Positions 10,320 to 20,474 of a stretch of DNA of 64,000 nucleotides are shown here, piece by piece. Location: the NCBI GenBank assembly GCA_028720205.1, contig JAQYLE010000039.1:1-64000 (forward strand). The letters are read 5' to 3'. The position numbers and the translations under genes are program-made. Source of the DNA: Clostridia bacterium. Lineage in GTDB: Bacteria; Bacillota; Clostridia; Christensenellales; Borkfalkiaceae. The notes beneath the pieces were generated by a model. That model was not told the origin of the DNA. It searched no databases and saw only the letters and a list, made by a program, of their open reading frames with translations. The first letter of the stretch is position 1; each line of letters begins with the position of its first letter.

Positions 10320-13300
10320 TTACAGCGCTCTGATCGCCTCTACGGGTTTCTTCCTCGCCGCGGAGAACACGGGCAGGAAGGTGGCGATAGCGGAAGTGGC
10401 TACGGCGATACCGAGAAGTATGGCGATAGAAGCGCCGCCGAATACGAAGATAGAGGCGTTTATCGTATCGGCAAGTTCGGCGTTAATAATACGGCACCCG
10501 AAGATACTGCCGGCAACGCCCAGCGCAAAGCAGATGAGGGCGATGACGGACGCTTCGGAGAAGAAGATTTTAAACACGTCGGCGCCGCGCGCGCCCACCG
10601 CGCGTAAAATGCCGATTTCTTTCTTCTTATACGAAATAGACGTAGCGATGAAACCGGAAAGCAGCAACATCGAGAACGCCGCCAGCACGATGCCTATCCA
10701 CATAAAGATTTTAGACATTTCTTCCACCATCGAGTTTACCATATCCAACGTTTGCCCCGCGGCGTTTCCGATAAAGATTCGCGCGTCGTTTTCGTCGTAA
10801 TCGTACGAGAACATGGCAAGATCGCTTCTGTGAGCGGAAGAATACGGGAAGAATACCGCGTCGTAAACGGCGTTTTCCGGCTGAACGTATTTTGTAGAGA
10901 TCGTTTCGTTATTCCGATAAGAATGCACGCCGTTTTCTTCGGCAATCGTTTTAAAAGCGTTGTAATCGGTATCGTTGAAGAACATGAGAAGCGAGGTGTT
11001 GTAACGGGCAACGCCTACAACGGAAAACGTTTTTGCCGAGGACGAAACGGCTTCGTTATAATCCTGAACGTACACTTTTGAAGTAACGGAAAGAAGGTTT
11101 TTCTCGTTCATCTCTGTTAAAAGCGCGGCGTATACCTGCTGTATTTCCTCATCGGAAAGGGAAATCTGATTGTATTTTCCCGTTACTTCGTCGTAAAGAT
11201 CGTAATAGCCCTGATTGGCGACGTACCGCCATTCGCTAAACGATTTTTCCGCGCCGAACAGGGTAAGATTTTTATTGAACAGAGCATTGACCGTTTTATA
11301 GAACAGGGCGTGTTGATAATACGTTCCGCTTTCGCCCGTAAGCGATAACAGGAAGTCGTACGCCGCCTGTTCCGAGGCGTCGGGCGTTGTTTCTTCCGTC
11401 AGCCACCAGGGAATATAATCCATGTATTCTCCGTAGTCGTTCGTTGAAAATTCCGTTCGTAAAGCGTTTATCAAGCCGTCGGAATAGTGTTGAAAGGAAT
11501 ACAGCCACTCCTGAAAAGCGGGCGCGCTTAAAACGACTTCGCCCGCGCCTACGGACGATTTCCCCGTAAGATACACCGTTTTTACCTTATCCGATAAAAG
11601 CGACGCGGGAAGATAAGGCATATACAAATAAGAAGGTTGGCTTTCAAGCGGATTTTCGAATAAAGTCGCCTGATACGCCCAGTCGATATAATCGTTTAAC
11701 GCGTCGTTTTCAGAAGAAGAATTTTTTTCCGCGATCAGCGCGTCCGTCGTATTTTTATTGAAGAACGCGATTAAATGATAGCCGTCGGTAACCGAAACGG
11801 CGATTTGTTCGATTACGTTCTGCTCTTCTTTTGAGGCGCCGTCCTTTATTTTTTCCGTTTTGTATCTTTCGTATTCGGCGGGGAAATTTTTATCGCCGCT
11901 ATCGAAAATACCTACGATTTTAAACGAGGAGGGAACGGCGGAAGAAGAATAACTTTCGAACGTAACCGTTTTTCCTATAAGTTGCTGCGCCGAAGTAACG
12001 TCGGCGTATTTTGCCGCAACCAAAGCGGAAGCCGTATACGTAGATATACATATTTCGTCGTCGTTTACGGGATATGCGCCCGCCGTGATTTTGCTTCTGA
12101 ACGCGTGCCCTTCGGGCAGATACGTCCCGTACGCTATTTTCCGCGCGTCAAGCGAATAACCCGCATAATAATACGAACCTAACTCCGAAACGTTTACGCC
12201 GCTGATTGTCTTTTCCGTTTTAATTACGCCGAACGCTTCTTCGCCGAACGTTGCGGCGATTTTTTTCACCTCTTCTTCCGTCATTTTTGTGGAGGAAGAA
12301 GTGGTATAAGAATAAGAGTCGCCGTCGGGATACGTTCCCGCGCGGGTGTATTGATACGTTTTATCCACGTGCAGAACGGTTACGCCCGAATCGTCCAGCG
12401 TCTGGTACAGCGTTTCGTTTTTATCGTAAAACGTCAGCGTGGAAAAAAGCCCGAACATGATAAACGCCACCGAGCACATAAGCACCGTGAAAATCAGGCG
12501 GAACGGCTTTGATTTCAAGCCCGAAACGCCTATTTTAAACGCGTGCCTGAGGGGTAGTTTCGAACGGATAAAATGCGTTTTTTTCGGGTCGTACTGTTTT
12601 TTGGGAAGTTTCTTTTCGTCGGTTTCGGCAAAAAATTCTTTGCCGCCCTCTTCGGTGATGTGGCTCGCCTTTTTAAAATCGGCTATTTCTTTTTCGCCGC
12701 TCGCGATCATCGCGCCTTTGTGATTGGATAAAAACGCGTAAATATAGCGGTAGTCCTGTTCGGTAAGCGCGGCGCCGTCTTTTACGGCAAGCGTGTTTTC
12801 GCCGATGACGGAAAGATTTTCGCCGAGTTGTTGCGCCGCCGCCGCTTTTTTGGTTACGTCGGATATAATTTTGCCGTCTTTCAGTTCTATGATTCGGTCG
12901 GCGTATTCCTCCGCGGAATCGCGGTCGTGCGAAACCACGATTACCAGTTTCTTTTCGGAAAGTTTTTTCAGCGTGTCGAACACCTGTTTTCCCGTGGCGG
13001 AATCGAGCGCGCCCGTCGGTTCGTCCGCCATAATGATCTGCGGTTGTTTAATCAGGGCGCGGGCGATGGCGATACGCTGTTTCTGTCCGCCGGAAAGAGT
13101 GTTCGGCTTTCTGTGCGCGTACGCGCCCAACTCCACTTCGTCCAGCAGCGCTTTAATGGCTTTTTTGTCTTTCGGCTTGCCCTGCAATTCCAGCGCGAGG
13201 GCGATATTGTCCTCCACCGTAAATTCGTTTAAAATGTTGTATTCCTGAAAGACGAACCCGATAAACGTGTTGCGGTACGAATCGAAGTCGCTCTGCGAGA

Positions 13301-13517
13301 AATTTTTGCTGGAACGCCCTTTTACGATGATTTCGCCCGAAGTAGGCGAATCCAGACCGCCGCAGACGTTTAACAACGTGGATTTACCGCTGCCGCTTTT
13401 CCCCAGAAGAAAGACAAGCCCTTTTTCGGGAAAGCGTACGGAAACGTCGTCGAGCGCCTTTGTTTCCGCGCCGCCTTTGGTTTTGTATATTTTTGTTAAA
13501 TGAATTGCTTCCAACAT
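10320..13517 (-). CDS. MacB-like ABC transporter: N-terminal ATPase fused to FtsX-type permease
   Basis: MLEAIHLTKIYKTKGGAETKALDDVSVRFPEKGLVFLLGKSGSGKSTLLN; LSGGQKQRIAIARAL; C-terminal FtsX-like TM region (SISYKKKEIGILRAVGARGADVFKIFFSEA). Start set at 13517 rather than 13613. Confidence 0.88.
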   Translation of the reverse strand: MLEAIHLTKIYKTKGGAETKALDDVSVRFPEKGLVFLLGKSGSGKSTLLNVCGGLDSPTSGEIIVKGRSSKNFSQSDFDSYRNTFIGFVFQEYNILNEFTVEDNIALALELQGKPKDKKAIKALLDEVELGAYAHRKPNTLSGGQKQRIAIARALIKQPQIIMADEPTGALDSATGKQVFDTLKKLSEKKLVIVVSHDRDSAEEYADRIIELKDGKIISDVTKKAAAAQQLGENLSVIGENTLAVKDGAALTEQDYRYIYAFLSNHKGAMIASGEKEIADFKKASHITEEGGKEFFAETDEKKLPKKQYDPKKTHFIRSKLPLRHAFKIGVSGLKSKPFRLIFTVLMCSVAFIMFGLFSTLTFYDKNETLYQTLDDSGVTVLHVDKTYQYTRAGTYPDGDSYSYTTSSSTKMTEEEVKKIAATFGEEAFGVIKTEKTISGVNVSELGSYYYAGYSLDARKIAYGTYLPEGHAFRSKITAGAYPVNDDEICISTYTASALVAAKYADVTSAQQLIGKTVTFESYSSSAVPSSFKIVGIFDSGDKNFPAEYERYKTEKIKDGASKEEQNVIEQIAVSVTDGYHLIAFFNKNTTDALIAEKNSSSENDALNDYIDWAYQATLFENPLESQPSYLYMPYLPASLLSDKVKTVYLTGKSSVGAGEVVLSAPAFQEWLYSFQHYSDGLINALRTEFSTNDYGEYMDYIPWWLTEETTPDASEQAAYDFLLSLTGESGTYYQHALFYKTVNALFNKNLTLFGAEKSFSEWRYVANQGYYDLYDEVTGKYNQISLSDEEIQQVYAALLTEMNEKNLLSVTSKVYVQDYNEAVSSSAKTFSVVGVARYNTSLLMFFNDTDYNAFKTIAEENGVHSYRNNETISTKYVQPENAVYDAVFFPYSSAHRSDLAMFSYDYDENDARIFIGNAAGQTLDMVNSMVEEMSKIFMWIGIVLAAFSMLLLSGFIATSISYKKKEIGILRAVGARGADVFKIFFSEASVIALICFALGVAGSIFGCRIINAELADTINASIFVFGGASIAILLGIAVATSAIATFLPVFSAARKKPVEAIRAL

Positions 13518-13674
13518 GGCTTTGCGTATTTGTCTCCTTGATTTTATTCGGCGATATTGTAAAATAATACCGTTTTGTTTGATTATTATATCATACAATT
13601 GATTAAAAAGCAAGGGAAAAACCGAAGAAACGGCGTTTTACGGTTGCTTTTATGCCGCTTATCCGCCGCCAATG

Positions 13675-13704
13675 CTTGACAAGCGGGGAAGAAAATGGTA
13701 TAAT
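13675..13704 (+). promoter_or_regulatory. Sigma70-type promoter of SecB-like gene
   Basis: TTGACA - 18 nt - TATAAT. Confidence 0.7.
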
Positions 13705-13744
13705 AACCGTACGCAAAAAAATTTAATTAAAGGAAGTATATACT

Positions 13745-14191
13745 ATGAAATATGCGTTAAGAGGGATTACCGCGGAAGAACTGAATTATACGGTAAACCG
13801 TATCAAAATGGAAAGAAACGCCAAATTCGAAATCAAACCTCAATTTTCCCGCACGATAAGAAAAGTGCAGGAAAACGACAAACTGTATTTTGTTGCGCTG
13901 GAAGTAAAAGTGGAATCTACCGAGGCCGAACCCAAGCCGTTTAATTTAAAAGCGCGGTTGGTGGGGATTTTCGAAGCCGAGGACGTGAACACCGACGAAG
14001 ACCGTCAGGTGCTCGCCATCTCTACGACGGAAATCGTTTACCCCTATCTTCGCGCCGCGGTGTCCTCTCTTACCGCCAACGCGTTTATCAATCCGCTTAT
14101 TCTGCCTGTGATTCCCGCGGGAACCATGTTCCCCGAAGATCGGGGCGAAGAACCTTCCAAAACGTTTACCTCTCCCGACGCTCTGAACTGA
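13745..14191 (+). CDS. SecB-like chaperone-fold protein
   Basis: 148 aa; C-terminal pattern VYPYLRAAVSSLTANAFINPLILPVIPAGTMF resembles SecB ([32 protein letters not shown] in E. coli). Confidence 0.7.
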   Translation: MKYALRGITAEELNYTVNRIKMERNAKFEIKPQFSRTIRKVQENDKLYFVALEVKVESTEAEPKPFNLKARLVGIFEAEDVNTDEDRQVLAISTTEIVYPYLRAAVSSLTANAFINPLILPVIPAGTMFPEDRGEEPSKTFTSPDALN

Positions 14192-14333
14192 GCCGCACGG
14201 AACGAACCCCGGCCCGCGAAAAAACGCGGCGGAAAAAATATAATCTGACTAAGCATAATTAGACTAAGCGCGAGGCGTATTTTAACGCCCCGCGTATTTT
14301 TGCGGCAATTTTTTAAAAGCGCTTTTCAAACGC

Positions 14334-14392
14334 TTGACTACGGGTAAAACAATATGATATAATCTTGTCGTTTAAAATAACAAACGTTATTT
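14334..14392 (+). promoter_or_regulatory. Promoter of TetR-ABC operon with perfect inverted-repeat operator candidate
   Basis: TTGACT (14334-14339) - 18 nt - TATAAT (14358-14363); AAATAAC-AAAC-GTTATTT at 14375-14392. Confidence 0.65.
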
Positions 14393-14485
14393 ATCGTAGA
14401 ACGATTGCGGCGTTAAAAACGGTTGTATTTCAGGCGGCAAAGCGGGCGCGGATAAGGTTTTTTGCGTTGCGGCGCGGAGTAAAAA

Positions 14486-15088
14486 ATGGCGGAGAAGAAA
14501 AAACGGGCGAAGAAAAACGAAATCACGCGGGAAAAGGTAATACAGGCGGCGTTTGAAGAACTGCGGGCAAACGGCACGGAAAAATGGAACGCGCGGACGA
14601 TAGCGCGGCGGGCGGGGTGCTCCACCATGCCGCTGTTCCGACTGTTTAAAAACATGGAAGAGATACGGAACGAGGTGATCGCGCGGGCGGAGCGGGTGTA
14701 CGAATCGTATATAAACGAGGGATTGAAAGAGTCGCTTGCTTACCGCGGCGCAGGCAGAGCGTATATCCGGTTCGCCCGCGAAGAGCCGCAACTTTTTAAA
14801 GCGCTTTGCGTTTCGGAAGAATTTACAAAGAGACCTTTTTCCGCAATCGATCAGACTCTGCCCGGGGTAATGTCGGCGGCGGAACAAACGGGCGACGTAT
14901 GCGGGGAAACGGCGAAGCGCCTGCACGCCTGTATGACGATTTTCTGCCACGGCGCCGCGGTTATGGCGGCTTCGCGCGCGCCCATGGTGCCCGAAGCGAC
15001 GTTCGATACTTTGATGGGCGACGTGTTCCGCGCGTTGAAAGAATATTATAAAACAACGCCCGAAGCGGGCTCGGACATAACGGAATAA
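14486..15088 (+). CDS. TetR/AcrR-family transcriptional regulator
   Basis: N-terminal HTH: TREKVIQAAFEELRANGTEKWNARTIARRAGCSTMPLFRLFKNMEEI. Confidence 0.85.
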   Translation: MAEKKKRAKKNEITREKVIQAAFEELRANGTEKWNARTIARRAGCSTMPLFRLFKNMEEIRNEVIARAERVYESYINEGLKESLAYRGAGRAYIRFAREEPQLFKALCVSEEFTKRPFSAIDQTLPGVMSAAEQTGDVCGETAKRLHACMTIFCHGAAVMAASRAPMVPEATFDTLMGDVFRALKEYYKTTPEAGSDITE

Positions 15089-15108
15089 TGTAAAACGGAG
15101 GAGGCAGA

Positions 15109-16053
15109 GTGGAAACGAGAGAGGTAAAAAACGCGGCGATACGCGTGGAAAATCTGGTAAAAACGTTTAAAGACGTTCGCGCGGTAGACGGCGTTTCGTT
15201 TGCCGTGGAAGAGGGCGAATTGTTTGCGTTTCTCGGCGAAAACGGCGCGGGGAAAAGCACGAGTATCGCGGTGATCTGCGGGCTTTTGCAAAAAGACGGC
15301 GGCAAGGTGTACGTGGCGGGGCGGGATACGGACGAGAGCGATTCGGCAAAGAGCGAAATCGGCGTGGTGTTTCAAAGCAGCGTGCTGGATAAGGCGCTTT
15401 CCGCGCGCGACAATCTGCGTTCCCGCGCGGCGCTGTACGGCATTGTAGGCAAGGCGTTTCAACAAAGGCTTTGCGAACTGGACGGATTGCTGGCGTTCGG
15501 CGAGTTTATCGATCGTCCCCTTGGCAGATTATCGGGCGGACAGAAACGAAAAATCGATATTGCCCGCGCGCTTGTGCATCATCCGAAAATCCTGATATTA
15601 GACGAGCCGACTACCGGGCTGGATCCGCAGACGAGAAAAACGGTGTGGGAAGCGGTGCAAAAACTCCGGAACGAAGAAAAAATGACGGTGTTTCTCACTA
15701 CGCACTATATGGAAGAAGCGGCCAAAGCCGATTACGTGGTGATACTCGATCGCGGTAAAGTGGCTGCGGAAGGCACGCCGCATATGTTAAAAAACAAGTA
15801 TACGGGCGATTTCATCGTTTTGTACGGCGTTTCGCGCGAGGCTGTGATAAGCGCGCTCGGAAAGGAGTGGCTCGATAAAACCGCGCCCTTTGCGGGCGGC
15901 GTGAAGATCCGCGTGGAAAACACCGCGCAGGCAACGAAACTGATTGTTGCGTACCCCCGGGTATTCAACGATTACGAAGTGCTGAAAGGAAATATGGACG
16001 ACGTGTTTTTGGCGGTTACGGGAAAAACTCTGAAAAAAGGAGTAGAACAATGA
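15109..16053 (+). CDS. ABC transporter ATP-binding protein (ABC-2 exporter type)
   Basis: FLGENGAGKSTSIAVICGLL; LSGGQKRKIDIARALVHHPKILILDEPTTGLDPQTR; GTG start with GGAGGAGG upstream. Confidence 0.92.
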   Translation: METREVKNAAIRVENLVKTFKDVRAVDGVSFAVEEGELFAFLGENGAGKSTSIAVICGLLQKDGGKVYVAGRDTDESDSAKSEIGVVFQSSVLDKALSARDNLRSRAALYGIVGKAFQQRLCELDGLLAFGEFIDRPLGRLSGGQKRKIDIARALVHHPKILILDEPTTGLDPQTRKTVWEAVQKLRNEEKMTVFLTTHYMEEAAKADYVVILDRGKVAAEGTPHMLKNKYTGDFIVLYGVSREAVISALGKEWLDKTAPFAGGVKIRVENTAQATKLIVAYPRVFNDYEVLKGNMDDVFLAVTGKTLKKGVEQ

Positions 16054-16994
16054 ACGGAGTAAAAGAAGAAAGCGCGATGAAAAACGTTAACGTAAAAACG
16101 TTCGGGGCAATGGTGAAACGAAACGTAAAACTGTTTTTCAAGGACAAGGGAATGTTCTTTACCTCGCTGATTACGCCGCTTATTTTGCTTGTGTTATACG
16201 GCACGTTTTTGTGGAAAGTTTACGAAAACTCCTTTTTAGAAAGCGTGAAAGCGGCGGGCGGACAAGTGGATGTGAAACTTGTGAAAGGTTGCGTGGGCGG
16301 CGAACTGTTGTCTTCGTTGCTCGCCGTATCCTGCATTACGGTGGCGTTCTGCGCCAATATGCTGATGGTACAGGATAAAGTAAACGGCGTGGATAACGAT
16401 TTTAAAATGACGCCCGTAAAAAGCGGTATGCTGGCGATGTCGTATTACGTCGCCACGCTGATTTCCACGCTGATTATCTCGTTTGTGGCGCTTGGCGCGG
16501 GGCTTGCGTTTATCGCTTTCAAGGGCTGGTATTTATCCGCGCCAGACGTATTGTTGATTATTGTCGACGTAATTATATTGTCTTCGTTCGGCACGGCGCT
16601 TTCCTCGCTGATCGGATATTTTTTAACTTCGCAGGGGCAGATTTCCGCCGTGGGCACTATCGTCAGTTCGTGCTACGGGTTTATCTGCGGCGCGTATATG
16701 CCCGTCTCGCAATTCCCCGCGTGGTTGCAGAAAGTTATTATGTTTCTGCCCGGCACGTACGGCACGTCGCTGGTAAGAACGCATTGCATGGGCGGCGCGT
16801 TTCGCGAAATGGCTACGTCTTTTCCCGCAGAATATATGGAAGAAATTAAAAAAAGCGTGGATTGCGTGCTGTACTTTTTTAATCATAAGGTAAGCGTTTT
16901 TGCCGCGTATGCCGTGTTGATCGGCTCGGTAGCGGCGATTCTGGCGGCATATTGCGCGGTGGTGTATGCAAAAAGCAGAAAAAAACGCAAATAA
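16050..16994 (+). CDS. ABC-2 type transporter permease
   Basis: Multi-TM protein overlapping its ATPase gene by 4 nt; ITPLILLVLYGTFLWKVY...GAYMPVSQFPAWLQKVIMFLPGTY. Confidence 0.85.
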   Translation: MNGVKEESAMKNVNVKTFGAMVKRNVKLFFKDKGMFFTSLITPLILLVLYGTFLWKVYENSFLESVKAAGGQVDVKLVKGCVGGELLSSLLAVSCITVAFCANMLMVQDKVNGVDNDFKMTPVKSGMLAMSYYVATLISTLIISFVALGAGLAFIAFKGWYLSAPDVLLIIVDVIILSSFGTALSSLIGYFLTSQGQISAVGTIVSSCYGFICGAYMPVSQFPAWLQKVIMFLPGTYGTSLVRTHCMGGAFREMATSFPAEYMEEIKKSVDCVLYFFNHKVSVFAAYAVLIGSVAAILAAYCAVVYAKSRKKRK

Positions 16995-17070
16995 AAGCCG
17001 CGTTCCCTTCCGTTAAAAAAGGCGCGGCAAAAATAATAAAAGGTATGGGGTAGCGGCGAAACGAACGCGG

Positions 17071-18453
<1,383 letters not shown>

Positions 18454-18654
18454 ATGTGCCGCCGAAAACAGGGCGAGAAGCCGGAGGGTTCGGAAAATCG
18501 CACCGCATACGAAAAAACGCGGGGCGGCTTTTCGTATGCGGCAGCCGTCAAAATAGCGCATAGAAAACAACCGATACGGCGTTGAATATCCGCGTATTAT
18601 TTGCATATAAACGCGTTTCAGGGAAGTATTTTCCCAAGTAAAAAAACAAAGATT

Positions 18655-18720
18655 TGTTCAAAATAAAACAATAATAAGAAAATAGAGTCGATTGACTGAA
18701 ACGCGCGGCGGTGCTACAAT
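18655..18720 (+). promoter_or_regulatory. Promoter of secreted-protein gene A with shared upstream element
   Basis: TGTTCAAAATAAAACAATAATAAGAAAATAG directly upstream of TTGACT (18692) - 17 nt - TACAAT (18715); the element recurs at 23486. Confidence 0.65.
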
Positions 18721-18761
18721 TTAAGCGCAATAAAAATAAAAACGCGCTTAAAGGAGGGAAA

Positions 18762-20474
18762 ATGAAAACCAAAAAAATTTCAATCGTAGTATTGTCGGCG
18801 TTGGCGGCTATCCTGTTCGCGCTGGCGGGCATTTTTGCGATCGGCGCGAAAACGAACGGCAAAGCAAGCGCGGAAGACGCGCCCGTAATCACGCTGGGCA
18901 GCGGAAAATGGGCGAGTCCGGATTATACTTTAACGACAAACGGTACCACGTGGACGGGTACGCTGGCAAACGGCGGATATTATTACGGCAATATCTATCC
19001 TGTTTCAAACGGTTCGTTCGAAACGGCGGTTAAAATTTATTTTACGCCGATAGCGGATAACGCTGCGGCCGCCAACTTCAGATTTCACCTTGCCGACTAT
19101 TCCGGCGCGGCGGAAGTAAAGCAATTTGTAATAAAAAAAACAGAGCCTTTCACGAGAGCAGACGTATCCTGTTATTTCGATAAGAATTATCTGGTTTCTT
19201 TTTCATCATGGAATGCCGAGCCGAAAATCGTAGAATTGACAACCGTAACCCTCGGCACGGGACGATGGGCGACGGATTCTTCAAAAACGGTAAGTTTGAA
19301 TAATTCGACGTGGAGCGGGGCGTTGCTTTCCGGATACCACTACGGCAATTTGTATTCGAGAGACGGATTGTTGTATTCGGGCGCGTACATTGACAAAAAC
19401 GCGAACGCAACCAATACCGAGTCAAATATTATTTTTAATTTGGGAAAAGTGACGGGGGGTGACGAGATAAGCGAATTCGTTGTAAAAGCAAACACTCTTT
19501 TCGCCAAAGGCGACAATTCCAGCGCGTTATGCGTGGATAAAGATTATTTCATCAAGTACGGCAAATGGGAAAGCGCCCCTGCCGTAATGCCGCTTGCAGA
19601 CGTAGTAAGCGTAACGCTCGGCGAGGGAAAGGGTACCGATTTAGAGACAAAGAGAATTTCGTTTAATAATTCCGTATGGAGCGGCGTGCTGGCAAACGGC
19701 GGATATTATTACGGCAATATTTATGCTTTGGACGGAACGAAATTCGAAGCCGTTTCTTCAAGTGCGCTGCCCGTATATATAATTCCCGGCGCTTCAAACG
19801 CTGCGGCTAACATCGTCATCGATTTGTCTAACGTACAAAACGCTTCCGACATAACTGAATTCGTACTTAAAAAGAGCGAAGCGTTTACAAGGGCGGGTGT
19901 TCCATTCTACTTCGATCAAGATTACGTAATTACTTGTAATTGGGGCGGCGTGCCTAACGTTTCCTGCAACTTTACAATGAATACGGGCGCGGCTATCCGG
20001 CTGGGCGAAGTGAACGGGTTAAGGTTCAGCGCAAACGTTGCCAAGTCCGTGGTGGAAGGTTATAGGAACGCGGGGTATACCGTTTCCGCGGGTATGGTGA
20101 TTCTGCCGTACGATTACATAGAAAAGTACGGCGACTTTTCCGCTACGAACGTGTTCGGCGAGGCGTACAAAGGCGTTCGGATTATCGATCTTGCGGCGGA
20201 ACTTATCGAAGAAGACGAGGAAACCTACCGCATTAACGGCTCTATCGTTGAAATTAAAGACGAGAATCTGCAAAGAGCGTTTGTGGGCAGGGCGTATCTG
20301 AAACTTGAAAAAGGCGGCGGCGTTACCTATATTATGTCCGCTTATGCCGATTTTAACATTGCCAACAACTCGCGTACGGTAATGGATATCGCTCAGGCGG
20401 CGTACGACGACTCGGGTACGTCCGAAGAAAATAAAACTGCTTTACAGACCTTGTATTTAAGTAAAAAAAAATGA
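18762..20474 (+). CDS. Secreted protein with three ~115-aa repeat modules and a C-terminal 'GAAIRLGEVNGLRFSA' domain (protein A)
   Basis: Signal peptide MKTKKISIVVLSALAAILFALAGIFAIGAKTNGKASA; modules VTLGxGxW...WSGxLANGGYYYGNIY...EFVLKK...; RBS aaggaggg. Confidence 0.85.
   Translation: MKTKKISIVVLSALAAILFALAGIFAIGAKTNGKASAEDAPVITLGSGKWASPDYTLTTNGTTWTGTLANGGYYYGNIYPVSNGSFETAVKIYFTPIADNAAAANFRFHLADYSGAAEVKQFVIKKTEPFTRADVSCYFDKNYLVSFSSWNAEPKIVELTTVTLGTGRWATDSSKTVSLNNSTWSGALLSGYHYGNLYSRDGLLYSGAYIDKNANATNTESNIIFNLGKVTGGDEISEFVVKANTLFAKGDNSSALCVDKDYFIKYGKWESAPAVMPLADVVSVTLGEGKGTDLETKRISFNNSVWSGVLANGGYYYGNIYALDGTKFEAVSSSALPVYIIPGASNAAANIVIDLSNVQNASDITEFVLKKSEAFTRAGVPFYFDQDYVITCNWGGVPNVSCNFTMNTGAAIRLGEVNGLRFSANVAKSVVEGYRNAGYTVSAGMVILPYDYIEKYGDFSATNVFGEAYKGVRIIDLAAELIEEDEETYRINGSIVEIKDENLQRAFVGRAYLKLEKGGGVTYIMSAYADFNIANNSRTVMDIAQAAYDDSGTSEENKTALQTLYLSKKK
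18819..18900 (+). repeat. 82-bp perfect direct repeat, copy 1
   Basis: gcgctggcgggcatttttgcgatcggcg...gtaatcacgctgggca, identical to 23714-23795. Confidence 0.95.
20463..20471 (+). other. A9 homopolymer at the gene A / DUF4838 junction (candidate -1 slip site)
   Basis: AGT AAA AAA AAA TGA; downstream ORF begins ATG at 20471 in the -1 frame. Confidence 0.55.
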
